From positions 1 through 62,006 of IMG/VR virus record IMGVR_UViG_3300033182_000774: a stretch of 62,006 nucleotides of DNA, one strand, 5' to 3'. Source of the stretch: a virus. The notes beneath the pieces were generated by a model. It saw nothing but the letters and a program-made list of their open reading frames with translations. It made no database searches and was not told the DNA's origin. This document shows positions 18,329 through 28,581 of the stretch, one piece after another. The stretch's first letter is position 1. Each line of letters opens with the position of its first letter. The translations under genes were made by a program, and so were the position numbers.

Positions 18329-21300
18329 TGAGCAACCAAAGCGATTTCCAGCAATGGAAGCTTTGGAATAGTATCCCTGGCGAGAGTGAAGAAGACGCAG
18401 TAGAAAGGTTTTCCAGAAGGTTTGGTTTAGATGCTGCGGAAGCTCAAGAACTTAAGGATGCTAATCCAAGTCTTCCAACGCAACAATATGTTCAGCAGGA
18501 AGAACCAGGATTCGGCACCCAACTAGAGGCTGGATTATATGAAACTCAGAAGGGTTTTGGAGAAGCCATTGAGGGTACTGCTGCTGGTTTTCTTGACGAC
18601 ATGGGCCTTAGTGGCCTGTCTGATTATGCTGAACAGTATGGCCGCGAATTATCTGCGGATGCGCGTCAGGAACTTCAAAGATTCCCAGATCCCCAAACCC
18701 GCCAAGAATTAGAAGAGTCAGGCACCCTGATGGGTGCGTTCTATAGGGACTTTGTTCCTGAAGGAATTATGTCTCCGCAGGAACTTGGCCGTAGTGTCGC
18801 TCCATCATTGGCCCCAGCTGGAGTAGCCCTTGGGGCTGGCCTTATTGCTGCTCTTGCTGCTCCCAAGTTCATCCCTGCCGCCCTTACCTATGGTGGCATC
18901 AAAGCAACATCTATTTTCACTGGGGCAACCTCTGCCGCAGTCGGTAACCTCACTGGATCTTTTATGGTTTCTGGGGAGGAATACGAATCTGGTAAAGAGA
19001 ATCCTGAAATCCGTAATGCGCTTGGCATCGATGCCAACGTACCCTTCAAAAACTTATCACCACAAGAACAGCAAGCTGTTGCTGAGTCAGCCCAGAATGT
19101 CGCCAAAGACACGATGGTCGAAAGGCTCTACACCAGTGGCGCATTAGAGTCCCTTGCCTTCATCCCCTATGGTCCGCTTGCCATAAGATACCTTGCAGAT
19201 GTTGCACTCGGTGCAACCTCTGAGGAACTAGACCGCAGACTTGGTGCATCCAATGTTGTGGATGAGCTTGTCAGGCTTGGTGTTGACCGGGAAGAGATTC
19301 CAGAATTGAAGGAGCGTGTGCTGGCCTTGAGGCCATCGATGCGGGATACCCTGCTCAATGCTGCGTTAATGGAGGGGATTGCAGGGGCACCAGTAGCAAT
19401 TACGGAGAGTGTTGCATCAAGGGTGCTGGACCCACGGGTAGACAAGACTGCATCAGACAGCAAGCTGATGGCTGAGATGAAACAGAAGGCACGACTGGAG
19501 TCTGAGAAGCAGGGCTTGATTGAGATGCGGGAACGAAACCGCGCAGAGAAAGAAGCAAGGCAGGAAGAGGAAAGACAACGGGCCAACGAAATTAAGGAAC
19601 GTCAGGCGGCAGAGAAAAGCGCACTTAACATCCTGAAGATTGAAGACCAGAAAATCAGGAACCAAAAGTCTGCGCTGGAGTTAAAGAATGCTGAAGGCCA
19701 GACCACAGGTTTTCAGGATCAAATCCTTCCGTCACAAAAGCGATCACTGCGGGACAGGATCAAGGGTGTACAGCCTAAAACAGATCGTCCAACAGAGCCT
19801 GAAACTGCATTACAAAAACTACAGAGGCAGGCACAAGCTGGTGGTGAGGCAAGGCTGGCAAAGGAGACAAGACAACAGTTTGAAGCAACCACTGAGGAAC
19901 GTGTCACAGAACAGGAATGGGCAAAATCAGAACAACGTGAAGCAGAATCGTTTGAGGACCAGACTGCTCAGAGTTTACAGGAGGATCGGTATCTAAGACA
20001 GGTTGCTCAGGAAAATAAAGAGTTTGCTGATTCAGCAAGAAGGGAAGAGGAAGCCCAACTAAAAAAATATCAGAGTATGGGGCTGAAGTCCTGGAGTAAG
20101 CGTGGTGACTATGTAGACGGGGAAACACCGTTGATGTCTGCTGGGCAAGCAAAGTCAGTCCTAAAAACAATCCAAAGCTACTTCCCAAAGGCAAAATTCA
20201 AAATTGCCGCAAAGAGTCTCAAAGGGAATCTGCTTGATCCTAATTCCAAGGAAATTTTAGCAACTGGTGAGGAGGTTAATTCTGAAGGATTCGTCCTTAA
20301 CGAGATGGGGGACCAGACTCCAGTTTATCTGGTGCCAGAAAATCTAACGAAAGAATACCTTGGCGATGATGTTAATAGTGCGGTTGATCGTATGGTTGAG
20401 GTCGCTTTTCATGAGTACCTTGGACACTACGGACTCAGAAGGATGTTCAATGCAGGAAAATTTAATCCTGAAAAAGGAGAGTTTTCTGGCTCACGCTACA
20501 ATAAATTTATTAAAAAATTTGAACTTAAAAACCGCAGAAAAATCAATGCTTGGGCGAAAGGTGACCAGTATGGGGATGCTTCCCAGTTTGTTAAGGCGGA
20601 AGAATACATCGCGCGGAACTTTGCGGAAAAGGGTGTTCCAGAATTAAGCTTCTTCAGGTCGCTGGCTGTTGACATCAGGAATGCAATCCCCGGAGGCCAG
20701 TTCAGGCTCACGGAGGATCAGGTCATCAAGGTGCTTCAGGATGTGCAGAAGCAGTATGCTGGCTCTGACAGAAGCATTCTGGCAGGCACCAGCGCAACCG
20801 CAGAGGTTGGGAAGGATCAGGAAGAGGCACCAAAGATCAGTGCTTCCATGCGGATGATGCCAAAGACCAAGAGTTTCAAGAATTGGTTTGGGGAGTCAAA
20901 GATGGTTGATGAAGGGGGGAAGCCTCAAGTTTTCTACCATGGCACCCGTAGTAAAGATTTTGAATTCTTTAGCAAGGATGCCGCTAAGGAAAGAGGTGGG
21001 CTTTTGGCTTTTTTCGCTGAAGATCCAATGATGACCATGGAATTTAGTGGTGAAAAGGGACAAGTCATTCCTGCTTACATTAAGTCTGACAATCCATTTG
21101 ACATATCGAATAAAGAACATAGAAAAGCCTTAACAGACTACATGCTTGAGGAGGGGAGAGAGATTCCCCGCAGTCTTCAAAAAACAATTAAAAATTTATC
21201 TCCAGACCTTGTTGGTTCAGAAGAACTTTCAGCTTTGAGAGATTTTGGTAACTGGAATGATGTTTGGCCTGAACTCAGAAAAACTATTTTGAAAAATGTG

Positions 21301-24300
21301 TTTCAGGATTTAGATACGAGTTTAGTGAATTGGAGGGTACTGGAAGACCCTTTTGTGGTGAAAGCAATAAAAGGGTTTGGCCACGATGGTATTTACGTTA
21401 ATGAGTCGATGTTTTTTGAGCCAGGTCAATACAAAAATAATGAACGCGCTTTTAGTAAAGATTTTAAAAACATAGCTGTATTTGAACCAAACCAAATCAA
21501 ATCCACCTTCAACCGAGGGACATTCAGTAAAGACACTCCAAACATTTCCCAGTCCCGCAGACCAACAGATTTTGACCGCTTTGTTTCCTTTGGCGGGAAG
21601 GCCCCATTAAGACAATACGACAAGAAGAAATTTGATCCTGCTAGGGCACCAAAGAAGACCGCAGAAGACGCAGAGCGTTACGTTGATGCGACCATACTGG
21701 AGGCGATGAAAAACAAAGTCTGGCCTGAGCGATTGGTCAAGGACCTGATGGACTTTGACAGGTTCCCAAAAGTGTTTCAGGACTCCTTCAGAAAATCCCT
21801 GAAATCTGGACTCAGGAAGCGGGAACAGGAACTGGCTAATGCGGTCCTGATGAAAGGCCGTGAAGCATATCTCCAGAAAAAGAAGGGAAATGTCACACCT
21901 AGTGTTACAGCACCCAAGGGTTTTGAGTCTGGTGGTGCCAGATGGAAGGAGTTGGTTGACGATGTTCCGAAGTGGGCGAGGACTACGCCTGAGATTCAGA
22001 GGGCGATGAGGAAGTCAAACATATCTTCTTCCTTACGGCCAGTAGACGCAGACCCAGATCGGTTCAAGCTAGATCCACGGGTGCAGAAGATCAACGAGGA
22101 TCTTGCATCTGGGAAGATCGACAAGGCAACCCAGACTGTCCGGGTGAACAAAATTCTTGGGGAGATCAAACCTTTTAAGGCGGTGCCAGAGCCATCCACC
22201 ATTAACCAGATCAAGGATGCACTTGGCAAAAAGTGGGAGAGGAAATTCATTATTGGCGACAAGGGTCAGAACATCGAGCAGGGTCGCAGGACCTCTGCAC
22301 GTCTGGACATCAACGCATACAAGTTTAAGAACACCTGGGTGCCAACCATTCATGATCCTGAAAACAATAACCAAGTCATTGCCTATGGTCCGACTGCACA
22401 TTTGAAGAATGTCGAATTCCATGGACGAGGAAGTCTGGAAGCTTATGTCGGTAAGGCGTTGAAGGTCGGGTTGACTGGTGCGAAGAACCCGTTTGCGATG
22501 TATGACGGGGACTGGCAACAACACGATGTAAATGCCCTCACAGAGCGCGCAAAAAGCCTCATGAACGACAAAGAATGGACTCAGGTAGGAATGAATCCAT
22601 ACCGACATTCTTTCTTCTATGACCGATCTGGAGGACAGCGAAATGGGCGACCTGTAGTCGGTGCTGATGAGGTGATCCAGATTGGCGGAATGTTGCTGGC
22701 AAAGAACGTCAAATACGGAAACACAGGCGACTTCAAAACCAAGTTCAAGGGCAAAAATATTTCGTTTTCCAAGAGGCTGAAAAAGGCTTCAGATGAAATG
22801 GCCAGCAACCCTGATTTCCAGAAATGGTTCAAAAAATCAAAAATCGTGAATGACGATGGAACCCCAAAAGTGGTCTACCATGGCACAATGTCTGAGAACG
22901 ATTTTAAGACATTCACCGACGAAGAGGCTGGCATGTACCGCGGTGGGCTACTGGCATTTTTCAGTGAAGACCCAACCTTCGCAGATATCTACGCCGGCGG
23001 AGATCCGATCAAGGGTGATGTCAGACCAGAATTAGGCAGAATCCTTCCTGCATTCATCCGTTCAGAAAAACCCTTTGACTACCTCGATGCAAGAGCAGTG
23101 AAGAAGGTGGTAAAGAGCTATCTGAAGGAAGGGCAAGTTTCCAAAAACCAGGCAGATAAAATTGAGTACCTAGACAACGAGGGGGTGATCAGTCTGGGAC
23201 CAAAGTACGCAAACAAGGCAATCACACCATCGGTAGTCAACGAAGAAATACTAACTGAGGCGGTATCCAGTGGCGCATGGGAAGTGATTGAGGATGCATC
23301 CTTCGTTGAGCATGTCCGTGACATGGGATACGACTCAGTCTATGTATCGGAAGAAGGCTCCCGCAACCTAGCGGTGTTTGAGCCACAGCAAATCAAATCT
23401 GTCTTCAATAGGAAGCCGACTGACTCCCCACTGATCAGCCAATCCATCCGTCCGGGGAAAGTTGTTTCTGAGGGTGCGTTTAACCCAATCACTGCAAGAA
23501 TCCTGAGCCGATCTTTGAGGCCAGAAGTCTTGGCAGAGATCAAGGATGGCAAGTACATTAGGATCGCAAGTGATCGATTTGCAACTGGCACCTATAAGCC
23601 AATCGATCCAAACAACCCCTACCTAAAAGATTTCTACATGCGCGGTGGCGTGGGCTACACCATGATCCCAGAAAACCGGGAGGCTGGCGCAATGTGGGCA
23701 TCCGACGACGAAGGAATCCAGCAGGACATTATAAACAAGATTCTTAATGGGGTGCGGTACGGACTGACCTACCTAATGAATCCTGATTCCCATCTCAGCA
23801 ACCGCGCATTTTGGAAAATCTACGAAGGCGAAACACAGTATGCGCTGGACAAGGGTGAGATCGATGCTGACCGGCTGAATGCAAGAATACAAGAGATCCT
23901 AGACAGCACAGCAAAAAAGTGGGCGGACAAGAAGGACGCACCAGGATTAAAAACCATGATCTCAAAAGCGAAGGGTGCGACAAACTGGGATAAGGTTAAA
24001 AGTGTCATCCCTGACAGCACATTTGAGCAACGCAAGGACCTAGTCAAGTGGCTGGGTGGAGATCCTTTCAAGAGCGGGAATTCTAAACGTGCTGCGGATC
24101 TGGCGCAGGGTGCATTTGACGAAGGCAAGCGTACTACAGTCTACGGGGCCGACACCAAAGAACTGTATAAGCGGACCACACAAAATGAAGCCGTGAGGAA
24201 CGCCCCATACGGCGCAGTGATGTCGATTGCGGAATTCTTTCCTGACTTCAAGGGCAAGATGCTCAGTAAGGAATTCGGAAAAAATCTGACAGCAAAGGAC

Positions 24301-27273
24301 TTTGGAGTCACAGAGCATGAAGCCTATAAATACATCCTCCCCGGAAAAGACATTGCGGTGTTTGAGGAACCAATCGCAATGGACGAAGCATTTGATGAGT
24401 GGCTGGTCGTCAGGAAGCAGATTGCTAGAAGAGCAATCAAGCAATATGCAGATCGATATGACCTAAATAAAAATGATGTGAAGGATGTTTCCAAAGCAAT
24501 GGAGAAGATTGAGAAATCCCCACTGCACAGCAACACCGATATTGCTGACAAGGAAGCAAAAATCTTCAGGGGGCACTTCAATGCTATCAAGGCAGAGAAG
24601 GCAAGCGAGATGGCCAGAGCATTGTACCTCGGCGGTCAAGCATTCACGCCACGGACTGAAGTCCTGAACAAGGCTACCCAAGTCCCGCCCGTTGACGACC
24701 CTGGATACCTGAGCAATCCAATTGTCCAAAACTTCATATCCGCGTCACTGAGGCGCAGTGCCAGAACTAGCACTCTCCCTCCCCGCCCCACCGGGGTGCT
24801 AGGTGGCCTGCGCTCTCTGGTTGGCAGAATGGAGCCGCTAACCGATATAAAAAACAGGGAACTATTTCTGACACTCCGCAGGCTGGCAAAGGGGGAGATT
24901 TTCCGTGCAGAGGAAGTTGGAAAGAAAGTCTACGATGCACTGAAGGCCAGCACCGACACCGCAAACCTGTACAAGTATTTTACGACTAAGGGCCAATCTC
25001 CATCGATCATAAAAAATCCGAAAGAGCGTCAGATGGCAATTGACGCAAAGAAGATGATTGAGGATGTGGGGAATGCATTGGTTAAAGCAAAACTACTGAA
25101 GCAATCCACACTGGATGCGATGGAGGGTGAATATCTGCCAAGAGTTTACCTGAAGCATTTACTGAACGAGGGTGACAACAGGCGACTCGCTCAGGGAATG
25201 AAAGCAGACTTATCATACCTCAAGCAACGTAAGGATATCCCCCCAGCTGTAAGGGATCTGATCCTTGGAGAAATTAAGACCCAGGAGGGGGCACCCGCCT
25301 ATTTAGCCTCACGCGCCATCATGCAACCCGCGCGTGACATTGCGTTGCTAAATTTCCTGGGCAAGATCGCAACTGAATCGATGACAAAGAGGCTGGACTG
25401 GGTCCTGCCTCAGAGTCTGGTAGAATTCAACACACTGGATGAGTTGAAGAATATCGCCAAAGGCGAGAAGGACTTGAACCAGTTTCTCAAGGATCTGGAT
25501 CTTGATGACGACTTCAGTGGTGTAGGTAAAATGGTAACGCCTCATTTCCTAGAATCAGAGGCTGACCGAATCCAAAAACAGATATTCCCTGTCTTAAAAG
25601 ATAAGAAACTCAAACTGGCAAACAAGCTGGTCGCAAGGATGCGGGAGGTTGCCGATAGCGGTGTGGATCTCGCAGACCAAGAAAGAGTTTCCATCTCAGC
25701 AGAATATAAACAAATTCCGAAACAACCCCGTTACGGTGCCCTTGGGGGCATGTATGTCAAAAAATCCATCTACGATGACGTGGTGGGTGGATTCAATATG
25801 ATTCGCACTGGCGACGAATCCTGGGCTGAAAGAGTCCTTGGAAACACTGGAGCCATGGGAACCTTTTCCCGCTACTGGAAGTGGGCGAAGGTTTCTGCGA
25901 ATCCGCCATCTCACGTCAGAAACTTTATCTCAAACCTTATACTTATGAATCTGGGCGGGATGCCTTTTTACAAGATGCCCGGATTATTTTACCGCGCTAT
26001 CCAAGACATGCGTGGCGATACCGGCTCCTACGCCATAGCGAAGGATATGGGGCTGACTGCGACCACGTTTTCCAATGTCGAGTTGGGAAGGATAGAAAGG
26101 GAATTTAAGGATCTTCAAGTCCGAATGAAGAAAGGAGGTGATCAGAGTCCACTCAAAATCTACGGAATGGTTCGTCACGTCCTTGGGACTGGAATGGATA
26201 AAGTCGGAGACATGTATGGTTTCATCGATGCCCTTGGTAAAACGATGATGCTGAAACATGAGATGGATAATAACGGGTTGACACAAGAGGAGGCGGCTGG
26301 ACAAGCGGATAAATGGCTGTTTGACTATTCGTTGGTCCGCCCCTCGGTCAAGTATGCCAGAAACACTTCTCTCGCACCGTTCCTGACTTTCCAGACGAAG
26401 GTGTTGCCTCTGCTGTTAGAGACTGCATTGACGAAGCCGTGGAAATTCGCACCATACTATGCACTGTCTTGGGGGTTGGCCAAGATGTTTAAGGAAAACC
26501 ACGATCTGGAGGATGAACAATATGAAGCACTACTGGAAACACTGCCTGAATATCTTAGAGAGAAGGCTAAGGTTCTGATGATTCCGGGGACTGACATCCC
26601 CATTATTCCGAGTAACGTGGTTGCCCTTCCATGGTTGGATGAGCGCGGGAAGATCCAGTTTCATGATCTCAGCTATCTTTTTCCATGGGGTATGTATAGT
26701 GAGCTCGCCTCTGAATTGTCTCAGGGACAGATTGGCGATGCGATTCAAACTGTAGGTATTATGGGTGGGCCTGCGATCAATATTGCGACTGCAATACAAA
26801 CCAATACTGACCCGTTTACAAGGCGGGAAATTGTTAATCAATTTGACACACCAACTGAAAAAGCGGCCAGCGTAGTTAAGTACGCATACAATTTAAGTGC
26901 GCCTCCATTTGCACACCTAGATTTTGGTGCAGTGAAGCGCGCACTTGAAGGGTGGCTGGAAGTTAAAACCAGAGAGGGGGAGGTAAGATTTACCCCATTT
27001 CAGGGTGCGTTGAGGCTGGTTGGTCAGAACATTACTCCGATTGCTCCGATTGAAGCACGTCGAAAAAATCTAAGGTTCATGCAATCTAGACTGGCGAAGC
27101 TGATTGCTGAAAGAAACAGGACCTTGCGTGACATGCGAAAAATGGAAAAATCGAGGGAGGATATAAATGAAGAAAGACAGGCTTATGGAGAGAAGATCCA
27201 GAAGCTAAGGAAAGAGATTAACGAATACAGGAAAAACTCAAAGGTGCCTTCCAAATTCAGGGTGGCGAGCTAA
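18328..27273 (+). CDS. Giant polyvalent ejected protein (metallopeptidase-like + two ART-like domains)
   Basis: The 2,981-residue product fills 14.6% of the genome. In order: an LWNSIPGE motif (12-19); a hydrophobic segment (about 162-205); coiled coil (about 375-590); a gluzincin-like HEYLGHYG motif (His695) as in phage polyvalent metallopeptidases; an ADP-ribosyltransferase-like domain (about 850-1060, YHGT at 870-873); a domain with GADEVIQIGG near 1445; a second ART-like domain (about 1494-1697, YHGT at 1517-1520); a long unassigned part; an LPD38-like region (about 2510-2700, SHVRNFISNLILMNLGG); and a terminal coiled coil. Family knowledge (polyvalent proteins of phages and conjugative elements) predicts co-injection with DNA and early modification of host proteins. 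It is the last late gene before attP. Activity is not proven from sequence. Confidence 0.8.
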   Translation: MSNQSDFQQWKLWNSIPGESEEDAVERFSRRFGLDAAEAQELKDANPSLPTQQYVQQEEPGFGTQLEAGLYETQKGFGEAIEGTAAGFLDDMGLSGLSDYAEQYGRELSADARQELQRFPDPQTRQELEESGTLMGAFYRDFVPEGIMSPQELGRSVAPSLAPAGVALGAGLIAALAAPKFIPAALTYGGIKATSIFTGATSAAVGNLTGSFMVSGEEYESGKENPEIRNALGIDANVPFKNLSPQEQQAVAESAQNVAKDTMVERLYTSGALESLAFIPYGPLAIRYLADVALGATSEELDRRLGASNVVDELVRLGVDREEIPELKERVLALRPSMRDTLLNAALMEGIAGAPVAITESVASRVLDPRVDKTASDSKLMAEMKQKARLESEKQGLIEMRERNRAEKEARQEEERQRANEIKERQAAEKSALNILKIEDQKIRNQKSALELKNAEGQTTGFQDQILPSQKRSLRDRIKGVQPKTDRPTEPETALQKLQRQAQAGGEARLAKETRQQFEATTEERVTEQEWAKSEQREAESFEDQTAQSLQEDRYLRQVAQENKEFADSARREEEAQLKKYQSMGLKSWSKRGDYVDGETPLMSAGQAKSVLKTIQSYFPKAKFKIAAKSLKGNLLDPNSKEILATGEEVNSEGFVLNEMGDQTPVYLVPENLTKEYLGDDVNSAVDRMVEVAFHEYLGHYGLRRMFNAGKFNPEKGEFSGSRYNKFIKKFELKNRRKINAWAKGDQYGDASQFVKAEEYIARNFAEKGVPELSFFRSLAVDIRNAIPGGQFRLTEDQVIKVLQDVQKQYAGSDRSILAGTSATAEVGKDQEEAPKISASMRMMPKTKSFKNWFGESKMVDEGGKPQVFYHGTRSKDFEFFSKDAAKERGGLLAFFAEDPMMTMEFSGEKGQVIPAYIKSDNPFDISNKEHRKALTDYMLEEGREIPRSLQKTIKNLSPDLVGSEELSALRDFGNWNDVWPELRKTILKNVFQDLDTSLVNWRVLEDPFVVKAIKGFGHDGIYVNESMFFEPGQYKNNERAFSKDFKNIAVFEPNQIKSTFNRGTFSKDTPNISQSRRPTDFDRFVSFGGKAPLRQYDKKKFDPARAPKKTAEDAERYVDATILEAMKNKVWPERLVKDLMDFDRFPKVFQDSFRKSLKSGLRKREQELANAVLMKGREAYLQKKKGNVTPSVTAPKGFESGGARWKELVDDVPKWARTTPEIQRAMRKSNISSSLRPVDADPDRFKLDPRVQKINEDLASGKIDKATQTVRVNKILGEIKPFKAVPEPSTINQIKDALGKKWERKFIIGDKGQNIEQGRRTSARLDINAYKFKNTWVPTIHDPENNNQVIAYGPTAHLKNVEFHGRGSLEAYVGKALKVGLTGAKNPFAMYDGDWQQHDVNALTERAKSLMNDKEWTQVGMNPYRHSFFYDRSGGQRNGRPVVGADEVIQIGGMLLAKNVKYGNTGDFKTKFKGKNISFSKRLKKASDEMASNPDFQKWFKKSKIVNDDGTPKVVYHGTMSENDFKTFTDEEAGMYRGGLLAFFSEDPTFADIYAGGDPIKGDVRPELGRILPAFIRSEKPFDYLDARAVKKVVKSYLKEGQVSKNQADKIEYLDNEGVISLGPKYANKAITPSVVNEEILTEAVSSGAWEVIEDASFVEHVRDMGYDSVYVSEEGSRNLAVFEPQQIKSVFNRKPTDSPLISQSIRPGKVVSEGAFNPITARILSRSLRPEVLAEIKDGKYIRIASDRFATGTYKPIDPNNPYLKDFYMRGGVGYTMIPENREAGAMWASDDEGIQQDIINKILNGVRYGLTYLMNPDSHLSNRAFWKIYEGETQYALDKGEIDADRLNARIQEILDSTAKKWADKKDAPGLKTMISKAKGATNWDKVKSVIPDSTFEQRKDLVKWLGGDPFKSGNSKRAADLAQGAFDEGKRTTVYGADTKELYKRTTQNEAVRNAPYGAVMSIAEFFPDFKGKMLSKEFGKNLTAKDFGVTEHEAYKYILPGKDIAVFEEPIAMDEAFDEWLVVRKQIARRAIKQYADRYDLNKNDVKDVSKAMEKIEKSPLHSNTDIADKEAKIFRGHFNAIKAEKASEMARALYLGGQAFTPRTEVLNKATQVPPVDDPGYLSNPIVQNFISASLRRSARTSTLPPRPTGVLGGLRSLVGRMEPLTDIKNRELFLTLRRLAKGEIFRAEEVGKKVYDALKASTDTANLYKYFTTKGQSPSIIKNPKERQMAIDAKKMIEDVGNALVKAKLLKQSTLDAMEGEYLPRVYLKHLLNEGDNRRLAQGMKADLSYLKQRKDIPPAVRDLILGEIKTQEGAPAYLASRAIMQPARDIALLNFLGKIATESMTKRLDWVLPQSLVEFNTLDELKNIAKGEKDLNQFLKDLDLDDDFSGVGKMVTPHFLESEADRIQKQIFPVLKDKKLKLANKLVARMREVADSGVDLADQERVSISAEYKQIPKQPRYGALGGMYVKKSIYDDVVGGFNMIRTGDESWAERVLGNTGAMGTFSRYWKWAKVSANPPSHVRNFISNLILMNLGGMPFYKMPGLFYRAIQDMRGDTGSYAIAKDMGLTATTFSNVELGRIEREFKDLQVRMKKGGDQSPLKIYGMVRHVLGTGMDKVGDMYGFIDALGKTMMLKHEMDNNGLTQEEAAGQADKWLFDYSLVRPSVKYARNTSLAPFLTFQTKVLPLLLETALTKPWKFAPYYALSWGLAKMFKENHDLEDEQYEALLETLPEYLREKAKVLMIPGTDIPIIPSNVVALPWLDERGKIQFHDLSYLFPWGMYSELASELSQGQIGDAIQTVGIMGGPAINIATAIQTNTDPFTRREIVNQFDTPTEKAASVVKYAYNLSAPPFAHLDFGAVKRALEGWLEVKTREGEVRFTPFQGALRLVGQNITPIAPIEARRKNLRFMQSRLAKLIAERNRTLRDMRKMEKSREDINEERQAYGEKIQKLRKEINEYRKNSKVPSKFRVAS

Positions 27274-27284
27274 CGGAATTATTT

Positions 27285-27483
27285 GTTCTCCTTTGTTCTC
27301 CGTTCAAGATCGAAGAATCATCAATAAAATCAATGCTATGTGGAGTCACTCGGTGATTAGAAGTCAGTTGCTCTATCCAGTTGAGCTACGGGCGCAGTTA
27401 CTGATATTATTGATGATTTTACTAAAACCTCATGCAGAAACAACTTCTGAATGGAGAACACGTTCTCCTTTGAATTAGAGAAC
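27285..27483. other. attP: attP region with tRNA-Arg half and integrase arm-site candidates
   Basis: This lies between the converging giant gene and integrase gene. The core at 27353-27395, read on the minus strand, is the 5' half of a proteobacterial tRNA-Arg(TCT): acceptor strand GCGCCCG, a complete D arm, 5' anticodon stem and loop CTTCTAA; the T arm and 3' acceptor are missing. Around it are copies of GTTCTCC at 27285, 27295 and 27462, inverted GGAGAAC at 27453, and AGAGAAC at 27477. This is the expected pattern of a core flanked by arm-type sites. The likely attB is a host tRNA-Arg gene. Confidence 0.8.
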
Positions 27484-28581
27484 ACTTGCTGCTTTTGATC
27501 CACTTCTGCGTCTTTTTGCACGGTAATATTTCTCAGTAGTTGAGATGTTATGGTGACCACTGTGATCATGCACTTCTGCCATTGTTGCACCAGCTTCTAC
27601 CATCAAAGTAATACCTGTTCTTCTCAGCGTTTGTAAAGGGGCATATTTAGGTAATCCAGCCCTGTCTCTAATGTCACCGAATCTTTCGGTAAGATGTCCG
27701 TATCTTTCATAATCACGCTCACCATTCCCCTTATCCAAAAACCATTTTCTGTTGCTGGAACCATCACCCAGATCCTTGATTAAAAAATCTGTGAGTGTTT
27801 GATTGTGTAATTCATTTTCTCTTGGCTTACCCATCTTTGGCAACCAGTCTAAATCTTCAACTTTTTTTATGACAATTCGTGGCGGTTCAGTGTTCATTAT
27901 GATCTGATCCAAAGGGAGTGTCCAAACCTCGGACATCCTCATGATGTTATAGTAACAGAGCATGAAAGTCCTGTTCAAATTTATATCACCCTGAGCAAAA
28001 GTTGCCTCCTTGTAAATCTCGATCTGTTTTCTGGTGAATGTCTCAATGAGTTTTTCGGATTTTGAGACTTTGGGGGGCTTGATCAGATGCTTCAGTTTCC
28101 CTGTCGAGTGGCACCATGTGATGAAGATCTGGAACTGACGTTGATGGCAGTTCACTCCTTCATCCGTGATCCTCGGTAACGACCAGAGGAATTTCTCGAA
28201 AGTGGAGGCGTGTTCCCATGAGTATTCGTCTAGATCATGGTCGCCAATAGCTTCCAGATAGAGATCCGTGGTTCTCTTATAGAAATCCAGTGTCTTCTGT
28301 TTCTTGTTGGATCTTCTTGAGGATGGGCATCCATGCTCATGCCACTGGATGATTGCACTAGAAATAGGATTCTTGATATCTGGTAAGATCCCCCGCTCCT
28401 TTTTCAACTCCTCGTTCTTTTTCTCCCACAACTGATTGATGACGAAGTTGGGAAGACTCTCGTCTTTGGTGAGAAGCTTGATCGGGGCACGGGACTCTCC
28501 GGGGAGTCTCGCATCATGGAAACGTCCCCAGAACCCTTCACGATTCTCAAGTGCGAAGATCTTGATCTTCTTGTTGGCCAT
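27475..28581 (-). CDS. int: Tyrosine integrase
   Basis: The 368-residue product is a tyrosine recombinase. Box I is IMRMSEVWTL with the catalytic Arg; box II shows LQTLRRTGIT (Gln where His is usual), SGHHNISTTEKYY with the His and the Tyr nucleophile. It catalyses integration at the adjacent attP. The ATG at 28581 overlaps the stop of the upstream gene (TGATG) and gives a MANKKIKIF start; a longer reading to 28686 only re-reads the neighbour. It forms an operon with the small gene and repressor upstream. Confidence 0.92.
   Translation of the reverse strand: MANKKIKIFALENREGFWGRFHDARLPGESRAPIKLLTKDESLPNFVINQLWEKKNEELKKERGILPDIKNPISSAIIQWHEHGCPSSRRSNKKQKTLDFYKRTTDLYLEAIGDHDLDEYSWEHASTFEKFLWSLPRITDEGVNCHQRQFQIFITWCHSTGKLKHLIKPPKVSKSEKLIETFTRKQIEIYKEATFAQGDINLNRTFMLCYYNIMRMSEVWTLPLDQIIMNTEPPRIVIKKVEDLDWLPKMGKPRENELHNQTLTDFLIKDLGDGSSNRKWFLDKGNGERDYERYGHLTERFGDIRDRAGLPKYAPLQTLRRTGITLMVEAGATMAEVHDHSGHHNISTTEKYYRAKRRRSGSKAASVL

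Noticed and set aside
22069-22608. 179-codon minus-strand ORF inside the giant gene
   Set aside because: Antisense shadow of the polyvalent protein with no supporting motif or start signal.
27342-27397. Intact tRNA-Arg gene on the minus strand
   Set aside because: Only the 5' acceptor strand, D arm and anticodon loop are present; the 3' anticodon stem, T arm and 3' acceptor are absent, so it is an attachment-site fragment.
27357-27590. 77-codon minus-strand ORF ending APVAQLDRATDF
   Set aside because: This peptide is the well-known false translation across tRNA genes; the frame re-reads the integrase 3' end and the attP tRNA half.
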